Part shown: in pieces, positions 38,569-46,937 of the stretch | Numbering within the stretch: the stretch's first letter is position 1 | Layout: each line of letters opens with the position of its first letter | The notes under the pieces: generated by a model | Seen by the model: only the letters and a program-made list of their open reading frames with translations | Told to the model about the DNA's origin: nothing | The model's database searches: none | Program-made: the position numbers and the translations under genes | Assembly (NCBI GenBank): GCA_018666775.1 | Contig: JABIXC010000016.1 | Location: forward strand, 1-64,000 | DNA length: 64,000 nucleotides | Source: Rhodospirillales bacterium | GTDB lineage: Bacteria > Pseudomonadota > Alphaproteobacteria > SMXQ01 | Direction: 5' to 3'

Positions 38569-39882
38569 ATGGCTTCCCTGCCCGAAGACCCACAACCTTT
38601 ATACGAAACCCATGTTTTGTGCTGCACCAACCAGCGCGCAGAGGGCCACCCCCGCAGTTGCTGTGCGGATCGTGGCGGACACACCATTATGGCGCACCTG
38701 AGCAAACGTGTAGCCGAAGAAGGCATCGAAAATATCAAGGTCACCGAAGCTGGCTGCATGGAACGGTGCGAATTGGGCCCGGCCATTGTTGTCTATCCCG
38801 ATGCCGTTTGGTATTCCCCCGCATCTAATGATGATGTCGATGAAATTATCGAAAGCCATCTTAAAGGCGGCGTTCCCGTTGAACGCCTTGTCCTTGATGT
38901 GGACCAACGCATTCCCAAACCCCAGCCCACACAATTGCTGGATTTGACTGTTGCGTCCATCGCCCAGGAAACGCCAGACATCAAATCGTTTGAACTGGCC
39001 GCCAAAGATGGCGCAGACCTTCCTGCCTTTGACGCAGGTGCCCATGTGGATGTCATCACCGAAGGCGGGCTGCGCCGGTCCTATTCCATCGCCAGCGACC
39101 CCACGGAACGCAACCATTATACCCTTGGCGTCTTGCGGGAACCCAAAAGCCGGGGCGGTTCTTCCTGGATGCATGCGATCAGCCAGGGCGACACCATTTC
39201 CATTACCCCGCCAGAAAACCTGTTCCCACTGGCCGATGGCAATGGGCCACATATCTTGATCGCCGGCGGGATTGGCATCACGCCAATGCTGGCCATGGCG
39301 CGGGTTTTAAAAGCCCGGGGTGCCGCATTTCACCTGCATTACTGCACCCGCAGCGCGGAACAAACCGCTTTTCTGGACATGGCCAAGTCTGTGGCAGGCG
39401 ACAACCTGACCCTGCACCATGATGGCGGCGATCCGTCCAAGGGCATGGATCTGGCAGCGACCCTTAAAGACCAGCCCAGTGGCGCACATCTTTATATCTG
39501 TGGGCCCGGCGGCTTGATTACAGCCGTTAGAGATGCGTCCGCGCACTGGTCTGACGACAGCGTTCATTTTGAACTGTTTGCCGCTGCCCCCACCAATGCC
39601 GATTGGAAAAATGAAGCATTCGACATTTACCTGTCGCGCCGTCGTCTGGACCTGACCGTGCCTGCGGACCGCACCATTTTGGAAGTCATCCGCGCAGAAG
39701 GCATTGCGCTGGATTCATCGTGCGAACAGGGTTTTTGTTCAACCTGTCAGGTGCGATTGATTTCCGGTGAAGCAGAACATCGCGACCAGATACTGAGCGC
39801 AGAAGAAAAAGCCAAGGGCGACAAAATCCTGACCTGTATTTCCCGTGCCAAACCCGGGGAAAAACTGGTGCTTGATATCTAG
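38569..39882 (+). CDS. Fused ferredoxin-reductase with two [2Fe-2S] domains
   Basis: This 437-residue protein is a fusion. Residues 1-105 are a thioredoxin-like [2Fe-2S] ferredoxin (C18/C19, C31/C32, C63, C67). Residues about 120-225 are the FAD domain of a phthalate-dioxygenase-reductase type enzyme (RRSYSIAS). Residues about 226-340 form the NAD domain (IAGGIGITPMLAMA). The end is a plant-type [2Fe-2S] domain with C385, C390, C393 and C423. It would carry electrons from NAD(P)H through FAD to two different iron-sulfur centres. No oxygenase gene is adjacent, so its partner is unknown. Confidence 0.9.
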   Translation: MASLPEDPQPLYETHVLCCTNQRAEGHPRSCCADRGGHTIMAHLSKRVAEEGIENIKVTEAGCMERCELGPAIVVYPDAVWYSPASNDDVDEIIESHLKGGVPVERLVLDVDQRIPKPQPTQLLDLTVASIAQETPDIKSFELAAKDGADLPAFDAGAHVDVITEGGLRRSYSIASDPTERNHYTLGVLREPKSRGGSSWMHAISQGDTISITPPENLFPLADGNGPHILIAGGIGITPMLAMARVLKARGAAFHLHYCTRSAEQTAFLDMAKSVAGDNLTLHHDGGDPSKGMDLAATLKDQPSGAHLYICGPGGLITAVRDASAHWSDDSVHFELFAAAPTNADWKNEAFDIYLSRRRLDLTVPADRTILEVIRAEGIALDSSCEQGFCSTCQVRLISGEAEHRDQILSAEEKAKGDKILTCISRAKPGEKLVLDI

Positions 39883-39887
39883 GGGCG

Positions 39888-40622
39888 CTATCGGACGCTG
39901 TTGTAGTATAAATATTCGCGCGAATTTATGCGGATGCGGCGCATATCGATGGGATTTCCATCCAGACCAAAAGAGATGCGGTTGATTTCCAGCAAGGGGT
40001 CCCCCGCCTTTATATCCAATTCTTTGGCTTCGCGTTTCCCAGCACGAACCGCATTTAACCATTCATCGGCACGCGCCGTCAGAACGCCGTAATGTTCTTC
40101 CATCATCAAATAGGTGTTAGAGCGCCATTTCTTTCCCAGCAATTCGCCGAACCCCGGAAAAAGGCGATCCGCCATTGAGATGTCTTCGCAGATGACGGCT
40201 TTGCCATCAATGGCGCGGACCCGATGGAGCCGGAACACTTTTTCCCCGTCTTCTAATTTCAGCGTTTTTCGCTCATTTTTATTGGCTGGTGCCACGGTGT
40301 TTTCCATGGAAACCATGGTGCGCCGAACCACCGGTTCGTGATCAATGTTCGACATGGAAAAGAAATGGATACGCGATTCTGTTGTTCGCCCCGTAACAAA
40401 GGTCCCTTTGCCCTGATGGCGCACCACAATGTGTTCCGCTGCCATTTCTTCAATGGCTTTGCGCACCGTCCCCTGAGAGACACGAAATTCGGTAGCAAGC
40501 CGGGTTTCACTGGGCATTGCCTCTCCCGGCTTCCAGTCCCCCAGCATCACGCGCTTGATCAAAAGCGCCTTTACCTGGCGGTAAAGCGGCTGAAAATCCG
40601 TACCCAGATTGCGTTCTTCCAT
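39888..40622 (-). CDS. GntR-family regulator, HutC/UTRA type
   Basis: This is a transcription regulator with an N-terminal GntR winged helix (PLYRQVKALLIKRVMLGDWKPG, then ATEFRVSQGTVRKAIEEM) and a C-terminal UTRA effector domain ending ISFGLDGNPIDMRRIRIN. It is likely to bind a small catabolic ligand. I chose the ATG at 40622; a GTG at 40640 is an alternative. It is downstream, and on the same strand, of the MFS and cyclodeaminase genes, and its own promoter region contains a ten-base inverted repeat. It may regulate its neighbours. Confidence 0.9.
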   Translation of the reverse strand: MEERNLGTDFQPLYRQVKALLIKRVMLGDWKPGEAMPSETRLATEFRVSQGTVRKAIEEMAAEHIVVRHQGKGTFVTGRTTESRIHFFSMSNIDHEPVVRRTMVSMENTVAPANKNERKTLKLEDGEKVFRLHRVRAIDGKAVICEDISMADRLFPGFGELLGKKWRSNTYLMMEEHYGVLTARADEWLNAVRAGKREAKELDIKAGDPLLEINRISFGLDGNPIDMRRIRINSREYLYYNSVR

Positions 40623-40716
40623 AGACGGAACCCCAATCACGTTGCGGGTCTTCGCTCAATGCCGGGTTAATCCTTCGATTAACCTGTCACCAATGCCCGC
40701 CGATGTGTGGCCCTCA

Positions 40717-40769
40717 TGGCACACAGCTAGATACTTATATAATACATAATTATTGGGGTCTGTGTGCCA
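40717..40769. promoter_or_regulatory. Inverted repeat around AT-rich core, GntR upstream region
   Basis: A perfect ten-base inverted repeat, TGGCACACAG (40717-40726) and CTGTGTGCCA (40760-40769), encloses 33 mostly A/T bases. It lies about 95 bases before the GntR start. It could be a regulator operator pair flanking a promoter, with autoregulation as one possibility. Confidence 0.4.
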
Positions 40770-40842
40770 AAGCGTACAATCGCTTCATTTTAAATCATGT
40801 TACATCATGGCGCGCATGTGGACAAATGCGCCTTCAAGGCCT

Positions 40843-42090
40843 TTATCGGCCACTTACCTGCTCGCGTTCCACCTGTGCGGCAATGGTATTTCGGCACCCT
40901 CGCGCCCAAACCCACAAGCCAAGGCTTAAGGTTGCGCCCACCAGAATAGGCGTCATAAGGCCAAAGAATTCAGATGAAATACCCATGATCAACGCCCCGA
41001 ATGCCGGTATGGCGCGGGCAACAATCCCGTATAGCGCCATAACACGGCCGCGCATTTCTGTATCGATGGCCGTCTGGATCAGGGTCTGTATGCCTGTTCC
41101 CATGATGGCAAACCCGGCACCGGTGATAAACATGACGGGCAGTGCCAACCAAAATGAATGCGCCAGTGAAAAAGCGATCAGGGACAGGGATGTCACACAT
41201 AGAAATGCGATGGTGACCCGGGTCAGGCCCGTGATGGACCCCCGCTGCGCCAACCAATAAGCCCCGACCATGGCACCGCTGCCGTGCAAAATCAGCATGG
41301 TAGAATAGGCATTCACCCCCCGATGAAAGACCGCGTCCACCAATCCTGGAAGCAATTCAGTAAATGGCCTTGCCAGCATGCCCGATATCATCATGATCAA
41401 CATCATCAACATAACGCCTTGATGGCCACGCACATAGCGCAAGCCTTCCGCCGTTGATGACAGCAGGCTTTTGCGGGCGGGGGTTTCGGGCTTGTCCGAT
41501 GCCAGCTTGATAGCCATCAGGGCGATGAAGAAAAATAAATACGTCAAGGCATTCAACGCAAATGCCCATCCCACACCCCCATATGCGATGACGGCCCCGC
41601 CGATGCCGGGCCCGGTAAACCGGCTGGTGTTGAAAATCATGGAATTCAAGGCAATGGCAGAAGACAACATTTCACGGCCTGCCAGATTATAAACGACCGT
41701 CATTCGTGCGGGCCGGTTAAAGGCACTGATACACCCATGCAACGTGGCAAAGAAAACCAGCCATTCTATGGTGATGTGTCCAGCCAAGGTCATCACCGCA
41801 AGCCCTATTCCCTGAAGAACAGAAAGGACCTGTGTGACGCGCAACACCGTCAGGGAATCGACCCGGTCAATGATGGCACCGGCAAGAAGGCCAAAGAGAA
41901 TGGTCGGGGCCAGATCAGCAAAGGCGATAACCCCAAGCCAGGCACCGGAATGGGTCAATTCCCATGTCAGCCAGCCCATGCCCACGCGCTGGACCCAGTT
42001 GCCCGTGCTGGTGCAGAAATTACCGCCGAGATACCAACGGTAATTGGGATTAACCAGAACCCGCGTTATGTTGCCGAAGCCGCTAAGCAT
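40843..42090 (-). CDS. MFS transporter
   Basis: This is a 12-helix major facilitator of the enterobactin-exporter-like (EntS/DUF894) group. The segment GNWVQRVGMGWLTWELTHSG near residue 30 is a recognisable marker of that group. I use ATG 42090; a TTG at 42093 is adjacent. It lies between a cyclodeaminase gene (9 bases upstream) and the GntR regulator, so all three may be one transcript. Substrate unknown; efflux is likely. Confidence 0.88.
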   Translation of the reverse strand: MLSGFGNITRVLVNPNYRWYLGGNFCTSTGNWVQRVGMGWLTWELTHSGAWLGVIAFADLAPTILFGLLAGAIIDRVDSLTVLRVTQVLSVLQGIGLAVMTLAGHITIEWLVFFATLHGCISAFNRPARMTVVYNLAGREMLSSAIALNSMIFNTSRFTGPGIGGAVIAYGGVGWAFALNALTYLFFFIALMAIKLASDKPETPARKSLLSSTAEGLRYVRGHQGVMLMMLIMMISGMLARPFTELLPGLVDAVFHRGVNAYSTMLILHGSGAMVGAYWLAQRGSITGLTRVTIAFLCVTSLSLIAFSLAHSFWLALPVMFITGAGFAIMGTGIQTLIQTAIDTEMRGRVMALYGIVARAIPAFGALIMGISSEFFGLMTPILVGATLSLGLWVWARGCRNTIAAQVEREQVSGR

Positions 42091-42099
42091 CAATACCGA

Positions 42100-43197
42100 T
42101 CATGGTGAAGGCCTGAAACCGGCCTCATACAGGGCACCAAGATCAGTGCCCAGCCATTCTGTGGGGATTTGTTTGTTGGTGCCTTCTGCCATCACCCGAT
42201 CATAGACGATGCGCCCCGTGGCGGCGAACTGAATGGCGAGCCCTGAATTATTTTTGTAATAAACGATACCCTCCCCGCCGGACTTCACTGTTTCCTTCCC
42301 GGCAATAATATCGCCAAGTTCAACAATGCTTTCGCGTTTGATGGTGCCCGCATCAAGGGGCTCTAGCAGTTCCGTCTGATCGTTATCAATCACACTTTCC
42401 CAATCATTGACGATGATGTTGGTGGCCTTGGCGTAGGTAGCTTCGTCCACTTCTGTGCGTTTTTTATTCGTGGAATCAGAATTGGCAATGGAAACAACCA
42501 GCTGGCCGTCTTCAAGCAAATTACCGTCAAACACCGGCTCCATCGCCGTGGTGCAACAGCAAATTACATCGGCGCCCTTCACCGGTGCATCTGGGGTGTC
42601 AGCCATAATGACCTCAACCTTATCGCCCCATTGTTTGCGCTTTTCAGTGACGAACATTTCCCGGTGTTCCGGATTGGGGCTGTAAACAATAACCCGTTCA
42701 AAATCGCGGACCGTATTGATGGCATCAAAAGCGCTGCCTGCCTGTTTTCCCGTCCCAAACAGCCCAAGGGTCTTCACGTCTTTGGGGGCAACCTGATCCA
42801 CGCAAAGACCAGATGTGGCCCCCACCCGCATCCCGGATAGATAATATTCATGCATCAAGGCAAGGGGTTCGGCCGTTTCAATATCAAACAAAATCACAAA
42901 CCCCCAATTGAAAGGTCGGGGGTTTTCATAAATGCGGCGATTATTTTCAGGTGTGGGCGGAGTGATGATTTGTGATCCCGCGCGCACGCATGCCAGCCCC
43001 ACCGATGGCACGGCACCGACATGGACGTTAGCGAAATAGCGTTGTTTGGGATCCCGGTGGCGCGCCTGATATCTGGCGCGCGGCAGATTAACAGCATCCC
43101 CTTTAGAAAAATCAGCGAACGCTGTCCCCATGGCATCGATGCATTCACGCATAGATAAATGACGCTCAATGTCATCATCGGTAATTATAATCGTCAT
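42100..43197 (-). CDS. Ornithine cyclodeaminase/mu-crystallin family protein
   Basis: This is a NAD-dependent enzyme of the ornithine cyclodeaminase family, whose members act as cyclodeaminases, alanine dehydrogenases or imine reductases. The Rossmann segment LGLFGTGKQAGSAFDAI is at about residues 144-160 and is preceded by RVGATSGLCVDQVAP. The length of 365 residues is slightly above the usual 315-350. Function is not fixed by sequence. It heads the OCD-MFS-GntR run, and its promoter lies in the same gap as the small membrane protein. Confidence 0.87.
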   Translation of the reverse strand: MTIIITDDDIERHLSMRECIDAMGTAFADFSKGDAVNLPRARYQARHRDPKQRYFANVHVGAVPSVGLACVRAGSQIITPPTPENNRRIYENPRPFNWGFVILFDIETAEPLALMHEYYLSGMRVGATSGLCVDQVAPKDVKTLGLFGTGKQAGSAFDAINTVRDFERVIVYSPNPEHREMFVTEKRKQWGDKVEVIMADTPDAPVKGADVICCCTTAMEPVFDGNLLEDGQLVVSIANSDSTNKKRTEVDEATYAKATNIIVNDWESVIDNDQTELLEPLDAGTIKRESIVELGDIIAGKETVKSGGEGIVYYKNNSGLAIQFAATGRIVYDRVMAEGTNKQIPTEWLGTDLGALYEAGFRPSP

Positions 43198-43337
43198 CCC
43201 AAATAGCCCCCCTTATTTGATCTTTTTATGGTGTCTATCATGGCGTTTTCCATGCGTTCTGTCACATGATTGCCGCCCAAAACCGATTTGAGGGCATGAA
43301 TCATGGTTAAAATATTGTTGACAAGCAACACGATATA

Positions 43338-43372
43338 TTGTGGCATAACAGCTGGAGGCCACAACTTGTGGC
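43338..43372. promoter_or_regulatory. Palindrome GCCACAA-C-TTGTGGC plus extra half-site
   Basis: The seven-base perfect palindrome is at 43358-43372, and a separate TTGTGGC half-site is at 43338-43344. It matches the core of the palindrome at 8314-8330. A TTGACA hexamer lies at 43318. The array is 111-145 bases upstream of the small membrane-protein gene. It looks like an operator for a dimeric regulator. Confidence 0.4.
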
Positions 43373-43468
43373 GTTCTCGGGGTGGCTAAACCAAAAAATC
43401 TCTCATTCTCGGCATATTAACAGCCCCCCAAAAAGATATAGTTGTCGCCTGAGAAAGAGAGAGATCCG

Positions 43469-43475
43469 AAGGAGG
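43469..43475 (+). promoter_or_regulatory. Strong ribosome binding site
   Basis: AAGGAGG lies seven bases before the ATG at 43483, a near-ideal site and stronger than most in the window. It supports the 77-codon gene and predicts high translation. Confidence 0.8.
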
Positions 43476-43482
43476 GGGATGT

Positions 43483-43716
43483 ATGACATTCCTTGATAAA
43501 ATAAAAGGTTGGCTCGGCCAAATTACTGAAGTCGGCCTTCTACTTGTCGCCCTGGGCATTGTCGTCCAGATTCTTATCGGTCCGAAGGTCGCCTTTATTG
43601 GTGATGTCGTTGGCAATTTGCTGACACTCATCAAGGCGCTCGGAAATAATGGCCTTGTTGGCCTAATAGCCATCGCGATTATCATGTGGCTCTTTGCAAA
43701 AAGAGAACCAGGTTGA
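43483..43716 (+). CDS. Small two-helix membrane protein, unknown
   Basis: I do not recognise this 77-residue protein. It has a short amphipathic N terminus (MTFLDKIKGWLGQI), a first hydrophobic stretch at about residues 17-33, a middle segment with glycine and lysine, and a second stretch at about 57-70, ending KREPG. A strong ribosome site and a perfect downstream terminator show it is an independent, probably well expressed unit. A 122-codon frame on the opposite strand covers the same bases but has no such signals. Confidence 0.72.
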   Translation: MTFLDKIKGWLGQITEVGLLLVALGIVVQILIGPKVAFIGDVVGNLLTLIKALGNNGLVGLIAIAIIMWLFAKREPG

Positions 43717-43758
43717 TCTAGAATTTTTTGAGCGCAAGTAGCGCTGCTGAGCATACTG

Positions 43759-43789
43759 AAGGGCCGGAGAAATGAATTCTCCGGCCCTT
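43759..43789 (+). terminator. Intrinsic terminator of the small membrane protein gene
   Basis: A perfect 13-base stem (AAGGGCCGGAGAA and its complement) with a five-base loop, 43 bases after the stop codon, ending in TTT on the plus strand. The convergent decarboxylase-like gene ends just downstream at 43814, so the hairpin may serve both directions. Confidence 0.8.
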
Positions 43790-43813
43790 TGCTATTCTAT
43801 CTGGAAAACCCGA

Positions 43814-44539
43814 TCAGAAATCTGCAAGCAAGCGCCCGTATCCAGGAATCGAATCGGTCACACCGGTGCGCCGCAATGCCTGCCAGATGATAGCCTGAAT
43901 GGGCTGCACCACTGTGACATCCAATTCTTTTTCCAAAACATCAATGGCGCCAATCATGGCCCAGTGGGGGCAGGAATAATAAATGGTGTCGATGTCGGGA
44001 TGCTGGGCCTTGACCGAGCGCCCCAACTTCAAGGCCCTTTCTTCTTCGACCAAACCCAGCTCTATAAATTTGGCCTCTGCCCGATCACAGCCCTGAGGAT
44101 CAAGGCCAAATTCCCGCATGTAATTCATATGCCGTTCATCATGGGAGGTGTCATAGGGGTGGACAATGCCCACCTTGTTACAGCCAAGAGTCTTGAAAGC
44201 TTCGCGCTGGGCCGTGGCCGACGTGGTAATGGGAATGCCCACTTCCTTTTCTGTGTCTGCGATCAAGACATCCAGATTATCAAACCCTTTTGACACGTTG
44301 ATGGGCAGGCCACCAAAGACCAGAATATCGACCTTTGCCCGTGCCATAATTTTTGCAGCCCTAAGGCTCGCCTCATAGGAACGGTCCACCTCTTCATCAT
44401 TGCGTTCTACCAAGGGCAAGGTGTGCACCACCAAGGTCACGCCATCGGGAACGATTTTATAAAATTCATATGGGAACACCTCTGTGGCCGATGGTGGCGA
44501 GGTGTATCCAATGCGCGCGCGGTGACCATAAATGGGCAT
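43814..44539 (-). CDS. Maleate isomerase/arylmalonate decarboxylase family, copy 1
   Basis: This is a member of the Asp/Glu racemase-fold family that includes maleate cis-trans isomerase and arylmalonate decarboxylase. The N terminus YGHRARIGY is family-typical. Maleate isomerases use two cysteines; here the first position is glycine (G76/G77 in FGGLP) and only the second is cysteine (C190 in SCPHW). The same Gly/Cys pair occurs in Bordetella arylmalonate decarboxylase, so a decarboxylase or single-cysteine chemistry is more likely than isomerisation. The substrate is unknown. It is the last gene of a seven-gene leftward run. Confidence 0.85.
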   Translation of the reverse strand: MPIYGHRARIGYTSPPSATEVFPYEFYKIVPDGVTLVVHTLPLVERNDEEVDRSYEASLRAAKIMARAKVDILVFGGLPINVSKGFDNLDVLIADTEKEVGIPITTSATAQREAFKTLGCNKVGIVHPYDTSHDERHMNYMREFGLDPQGCDRAEAKFIELGLVEEERALKLGRSVKAQHPDIDTIYYSCPHWAMIGAIDVLEKELDVTVVQPIQAIIWQALRRTGVTDSIPGYGRLLADF

Positions 44540-44565
44540 GATGTTTCTCCTTGTTTGTTTTTTTA

Positions 44566-45369
44566 TTATTCACCCTCACCCGGCAATTGGGGCATCAGGC
44601 TGTATTCCTTCAAAAATTCAATCACAACCGCATCAAATGCGGCGGGGTCTTCGATCATACAGGCATGACCGCATCCTGCCAGCACCTGATGATGGGACCC
44701 GGGAATAAGGCTTGCGGTTTTTTCACCCTTTGGGCGCGCGCCATCAAATTCACCATTGATAATCAGGGTTGGGCGGGTATACGCCGCAAGGTAATCGCGT
44801 GCATCCCCCCGGCATAATGCCTCAAATACCTGAACCACGGCCTTGGGGTCATGCCAGGAATGGCGTTCGCAGAAATTATCAACCAAATAGGTGCCCATGG
44901 GTGAATCGGCGAATGTTTCGCGCACCCCATAGCGCAGATGGGCATGGCGGTACGGTGGAAAATCTTCTTCGCCGTAGCCTTTGATCCGCCGGTCCATATC
45001 CTGAGGCGCTGAATTGCCGCCCACCTGTATCACCGCCTGGAACCGTTCTGGGTATTTTCCGCCCAGCAACAAGGCCATTTTAGAACCAATGGAACAGCCC
45101 ATCACGATGGCATCATCGGCACCAATATCATCCATAACACCAATGATATCGTCGCTCATTTCTTCAAAATCATAAGGGGTTGTCACTTTTTCAGACCGCC
45201 CCCAACCGCGCAAATCAACGGAGATGACCTTAAACCAGGTGGAAAAATGGGCGGCCTGATACAGCCACAAGGTATGATCATATGGAATGGCATGCAGCAA
45301 CACCAAGGGCGGGCCTTCACCGGTTACTTCGTAATGAATTTCAACGCCATTGGCGTTACTTTTAGGCAT
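44566..45369 (-). CDS. Alpha/beta hydrolase, between racemase-fold paralogues
   Basis: This is a cytoplasmic alpha/beta hydrolase of esterase/lactonase type. The nucleophile is S93 in GCSIGS, the oxyanion segment is LLHAIPYDHTLW, and the catalytic histidine lies in GCGHACMIEDP near residue 240. The length of 267 residues is normal. It sits between copies 1 and 2 of the maleate-isomerase family, separated by 26 and 57 bases. By analogy with the N-formylmaleamate deformylase of nicotinate breakdown, it might act on an amide or ester before the paralogues; this is inference. Confidence 0.87.
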   Translation of the reverse strand: MPKSNANGVEIHYEVTGEGPPLVLLHAIPYDHTLWLYQAAHFSTWFKVISVDLRGWGRSEKVTTPYDFEEMSDDIIGVMDDIGADDAIVMGCSIGSKMALLLGGKYPERFQAVIQVGGNSAPQDMDRRIKGYGEEDFPPYRHAHLRYGVRETFADSPMGTYLVDNFCERHSWHDPKAVVQVFEALCRGDARDYLAAYTRPTLIINGEFDGARPKGEKTASLIPGSHHQVLAGCGHACMIEDPAAFDAVVIEFLKEYSLMPQLPGEGE

Positions 45370-45426
45370 ACAGTCCCCCTTGGTTGCTTTGCCAACCCTC
45401 TACAATCACTTGGTTTGTTTTACAGA

Positions 45427-46146
45427 TCAAAATTCGCGCAGCAGCCGGCCAAAGCCTTCAATGGGTTCCGTAATCCCTGCGGTGCGCAGGGCCTTCCAGG
45501 TGATGGCTTGTTGTGATGTCATGACAGAAACACCCAATTCCTTTTCGATCTTGTCCAGAACATGGGCCACGGCCCAGTGTGCCGAGCCCAGATGAATGGT
45601 ATCGGCTTCGGGATTTTCTTCCTTCACCTGAGATGCCAGCTTGAAAGCAACATCAACATCAATGGCACCGATATGTTTAAAATCTGAACCCACGGCAATA
45701 ATGCCTGTGGGTTCAAACCCCATATTGCGCACCGATTGTTCATGGCGGTCATTATGTTCCGGCTCGTAACAATGGACGGAGGCCACCTTTTTGGACCCAA
45801 GTAACGTCATGGCTTCAATCTGGGCCTGGGTAGAGGTCACCACTTTCGTGCCAATTTTATTGCCGAGGTCTTCGCAAAGCTTTGGCAGGTTTTCAACGCC
45901 TAAGGACTGGTTCACCGGGTTGCCGCCCAGCACCACAACATCGGCACCGGAATCAGCCATGTACTGGGCCGCCTCTAATGAGCGTTCATGACAGCCAACA
46001 ACCTCTTCTTTGGTGCGGGTGCGGATTTCCAAAGTCGTGATCATCAAGGTCACGCCATCGGGCACCATTTTATAAAATTCATAACAAAACGTTTCGGTCA
46101 CAAAGGGGGGTGAGCAATAGCCGATCCTTGCACGATGTCCATACAT
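45427..46146 (-). CDS. Maleate isomerase/AMDase family, copy 2, cysteine lost
   Basis: This is a second paralogue of the same family, clearly related along its length (YGHRARIGY at the N terminus). The first catalytic position is glycine, as in its neighbours. The second, which is cysteine in copies 1 and 3, is serine here: GSAHW at residues 187-191 against SCPHW or GCPHW. It thus lacks both cysteines used by the characterised enzymes. The rest of the fold is intact and there is no frameshift, so it may have a different chemistry, a regulatory role, or a partner function with the other copies. Confidence 0.84.
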   Translation of the reverse strand: MYGHRARIGYCSPPFVTETFCYEFYKMVPDGVTLMITTLEIRTRTKEEVVGCHERSLEAAQYMADSGADVVVLGGNPVNQSLGVENLPKLCEDLGNKIGTKVVTSTQAQIEAMTLLGSKKVASVHCYEPEHNDRHEQSVRNMGFEPTGIIAVGSDFKHIGAIDVDVAFKLASQVKEENPEADTIHLGSAHWAVAHVLDKIEKELGVSVMTSQQAITWKALRTAGITEPIEGFGRLLREF

Positions 46147-46169
46147 GGGGATTCTCCTTTTATTGTTTT

Positions 46170-46910
46170 TTAAAATTCATTTAGCAGACGGCCAAACCCG
46201 TCAACGCGATCATCAACGCCGGTTTGGCGCATGGATTCCCAGGCGATGGCCTGAAGCGATGTCATGACTGAAATGCCAAATTCTTTTTCCAATGGCGCAA
46301 TCGCATCAATCACCGTCCAGTGGGGGCAACCAAAATAAAGCGTATCGGCATCAGGGTTTTCTGCCATGGCGGCCCGCCCCCAATCCAACGCACATTTAGG
46401 GGTAAGGGTGCCAAGCGACACCAAAGCAGAACCGCCCGAATAAACGCCCGTTGGTTCCAGGCCAAAAAATTCAGAAATGGTTTTTTCATGGCGCGGGTTT
46501 TGGTCCGGCAAGAAGGGGTGAACGACCGCCACCTTTTTGGAACCAAGGGCCTTGAAGGCATGGACTTGGGCCAATGCAGAAGATGAAACCTTCACGCCAA
46601 TTTCTTTCTCCAAGCCTGCCATCAATTCTTCAATGGTGCCTTCGCCCTTTGAAATGTTGATGGGAAGCCCGCCCAAAAGCACCAGATCGGCCCCGGCACG
46701 GGCAAAGGTGTGGGCGGATTCAATGGAAATTTCATAACATTTTTCAACGTCATTTTTGGAACGATCCCCAAGCGGCAGGGTGATCATCATCAACGACACG
46801 CCATCGGGCACAATGCGGTACCAATCAATGGGATACACCTCTGTGGTGACTGCTGCGACCGTATAGCCAATACGCGCGCGATGACCGTGAATTTTATCCC
46901 ACTGAACCAT
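46170..46910 (-). CDS. Maleate isomerase/arylmalonate decarboxylase family, copy 3
   Basis: The third paralogue keeps the single cysteine C195 in FGCPHW, with glycine at the first position (LGGLPIN). Like copy 1 it has the arylmalonate-decarboxylase pattern. The N terminus is longer by five residues (MVQWDKIHGHRARIGY). It lies 27 bases downstream of a TauE/SafE transporter and 23 bases before copy 2. Substrate unknown; a malonate or maleate derivative is the natural guess. Confidence 0.85.
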   Translation of the reverse strand: MVQWDKIHGHRARIGYTVAAVTTEVYPIDWYRIVPDGVSLMMITLPLGDRSKNDVEKCYEISIESAHTFARAGADLVLLGGLPINISKGEGTIEELMAGLEKEIGVKVSSSALAQVHAFKALGSKKVAVVHPFLPDQNPRHEKTISEFFGLEPTGVYSGGSALVSLGTLTPKCALDWGRAAMAENPDADTLYFGCPHWTVIDAIAPLEKEFGISVMTSLQAIAWESMRQTGVDDRVDGFGRLLNEF

Positions 46911-46937
46911 GATTGCCCCCCTTTTTTATTTTATGCC

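Noticed and set aside
38599-39252. 217-codon minus-strand frame
   Set aside because: It is antisense to the ferredoxin-reductase fusion, whose cysteine motifs are clear.
43386-43754. 122-codon minus-strand frame over the small membrane protein
   Set aside because: The plus-strand gene has a strong ribosome site and a terminator; the antisense frame has neither.
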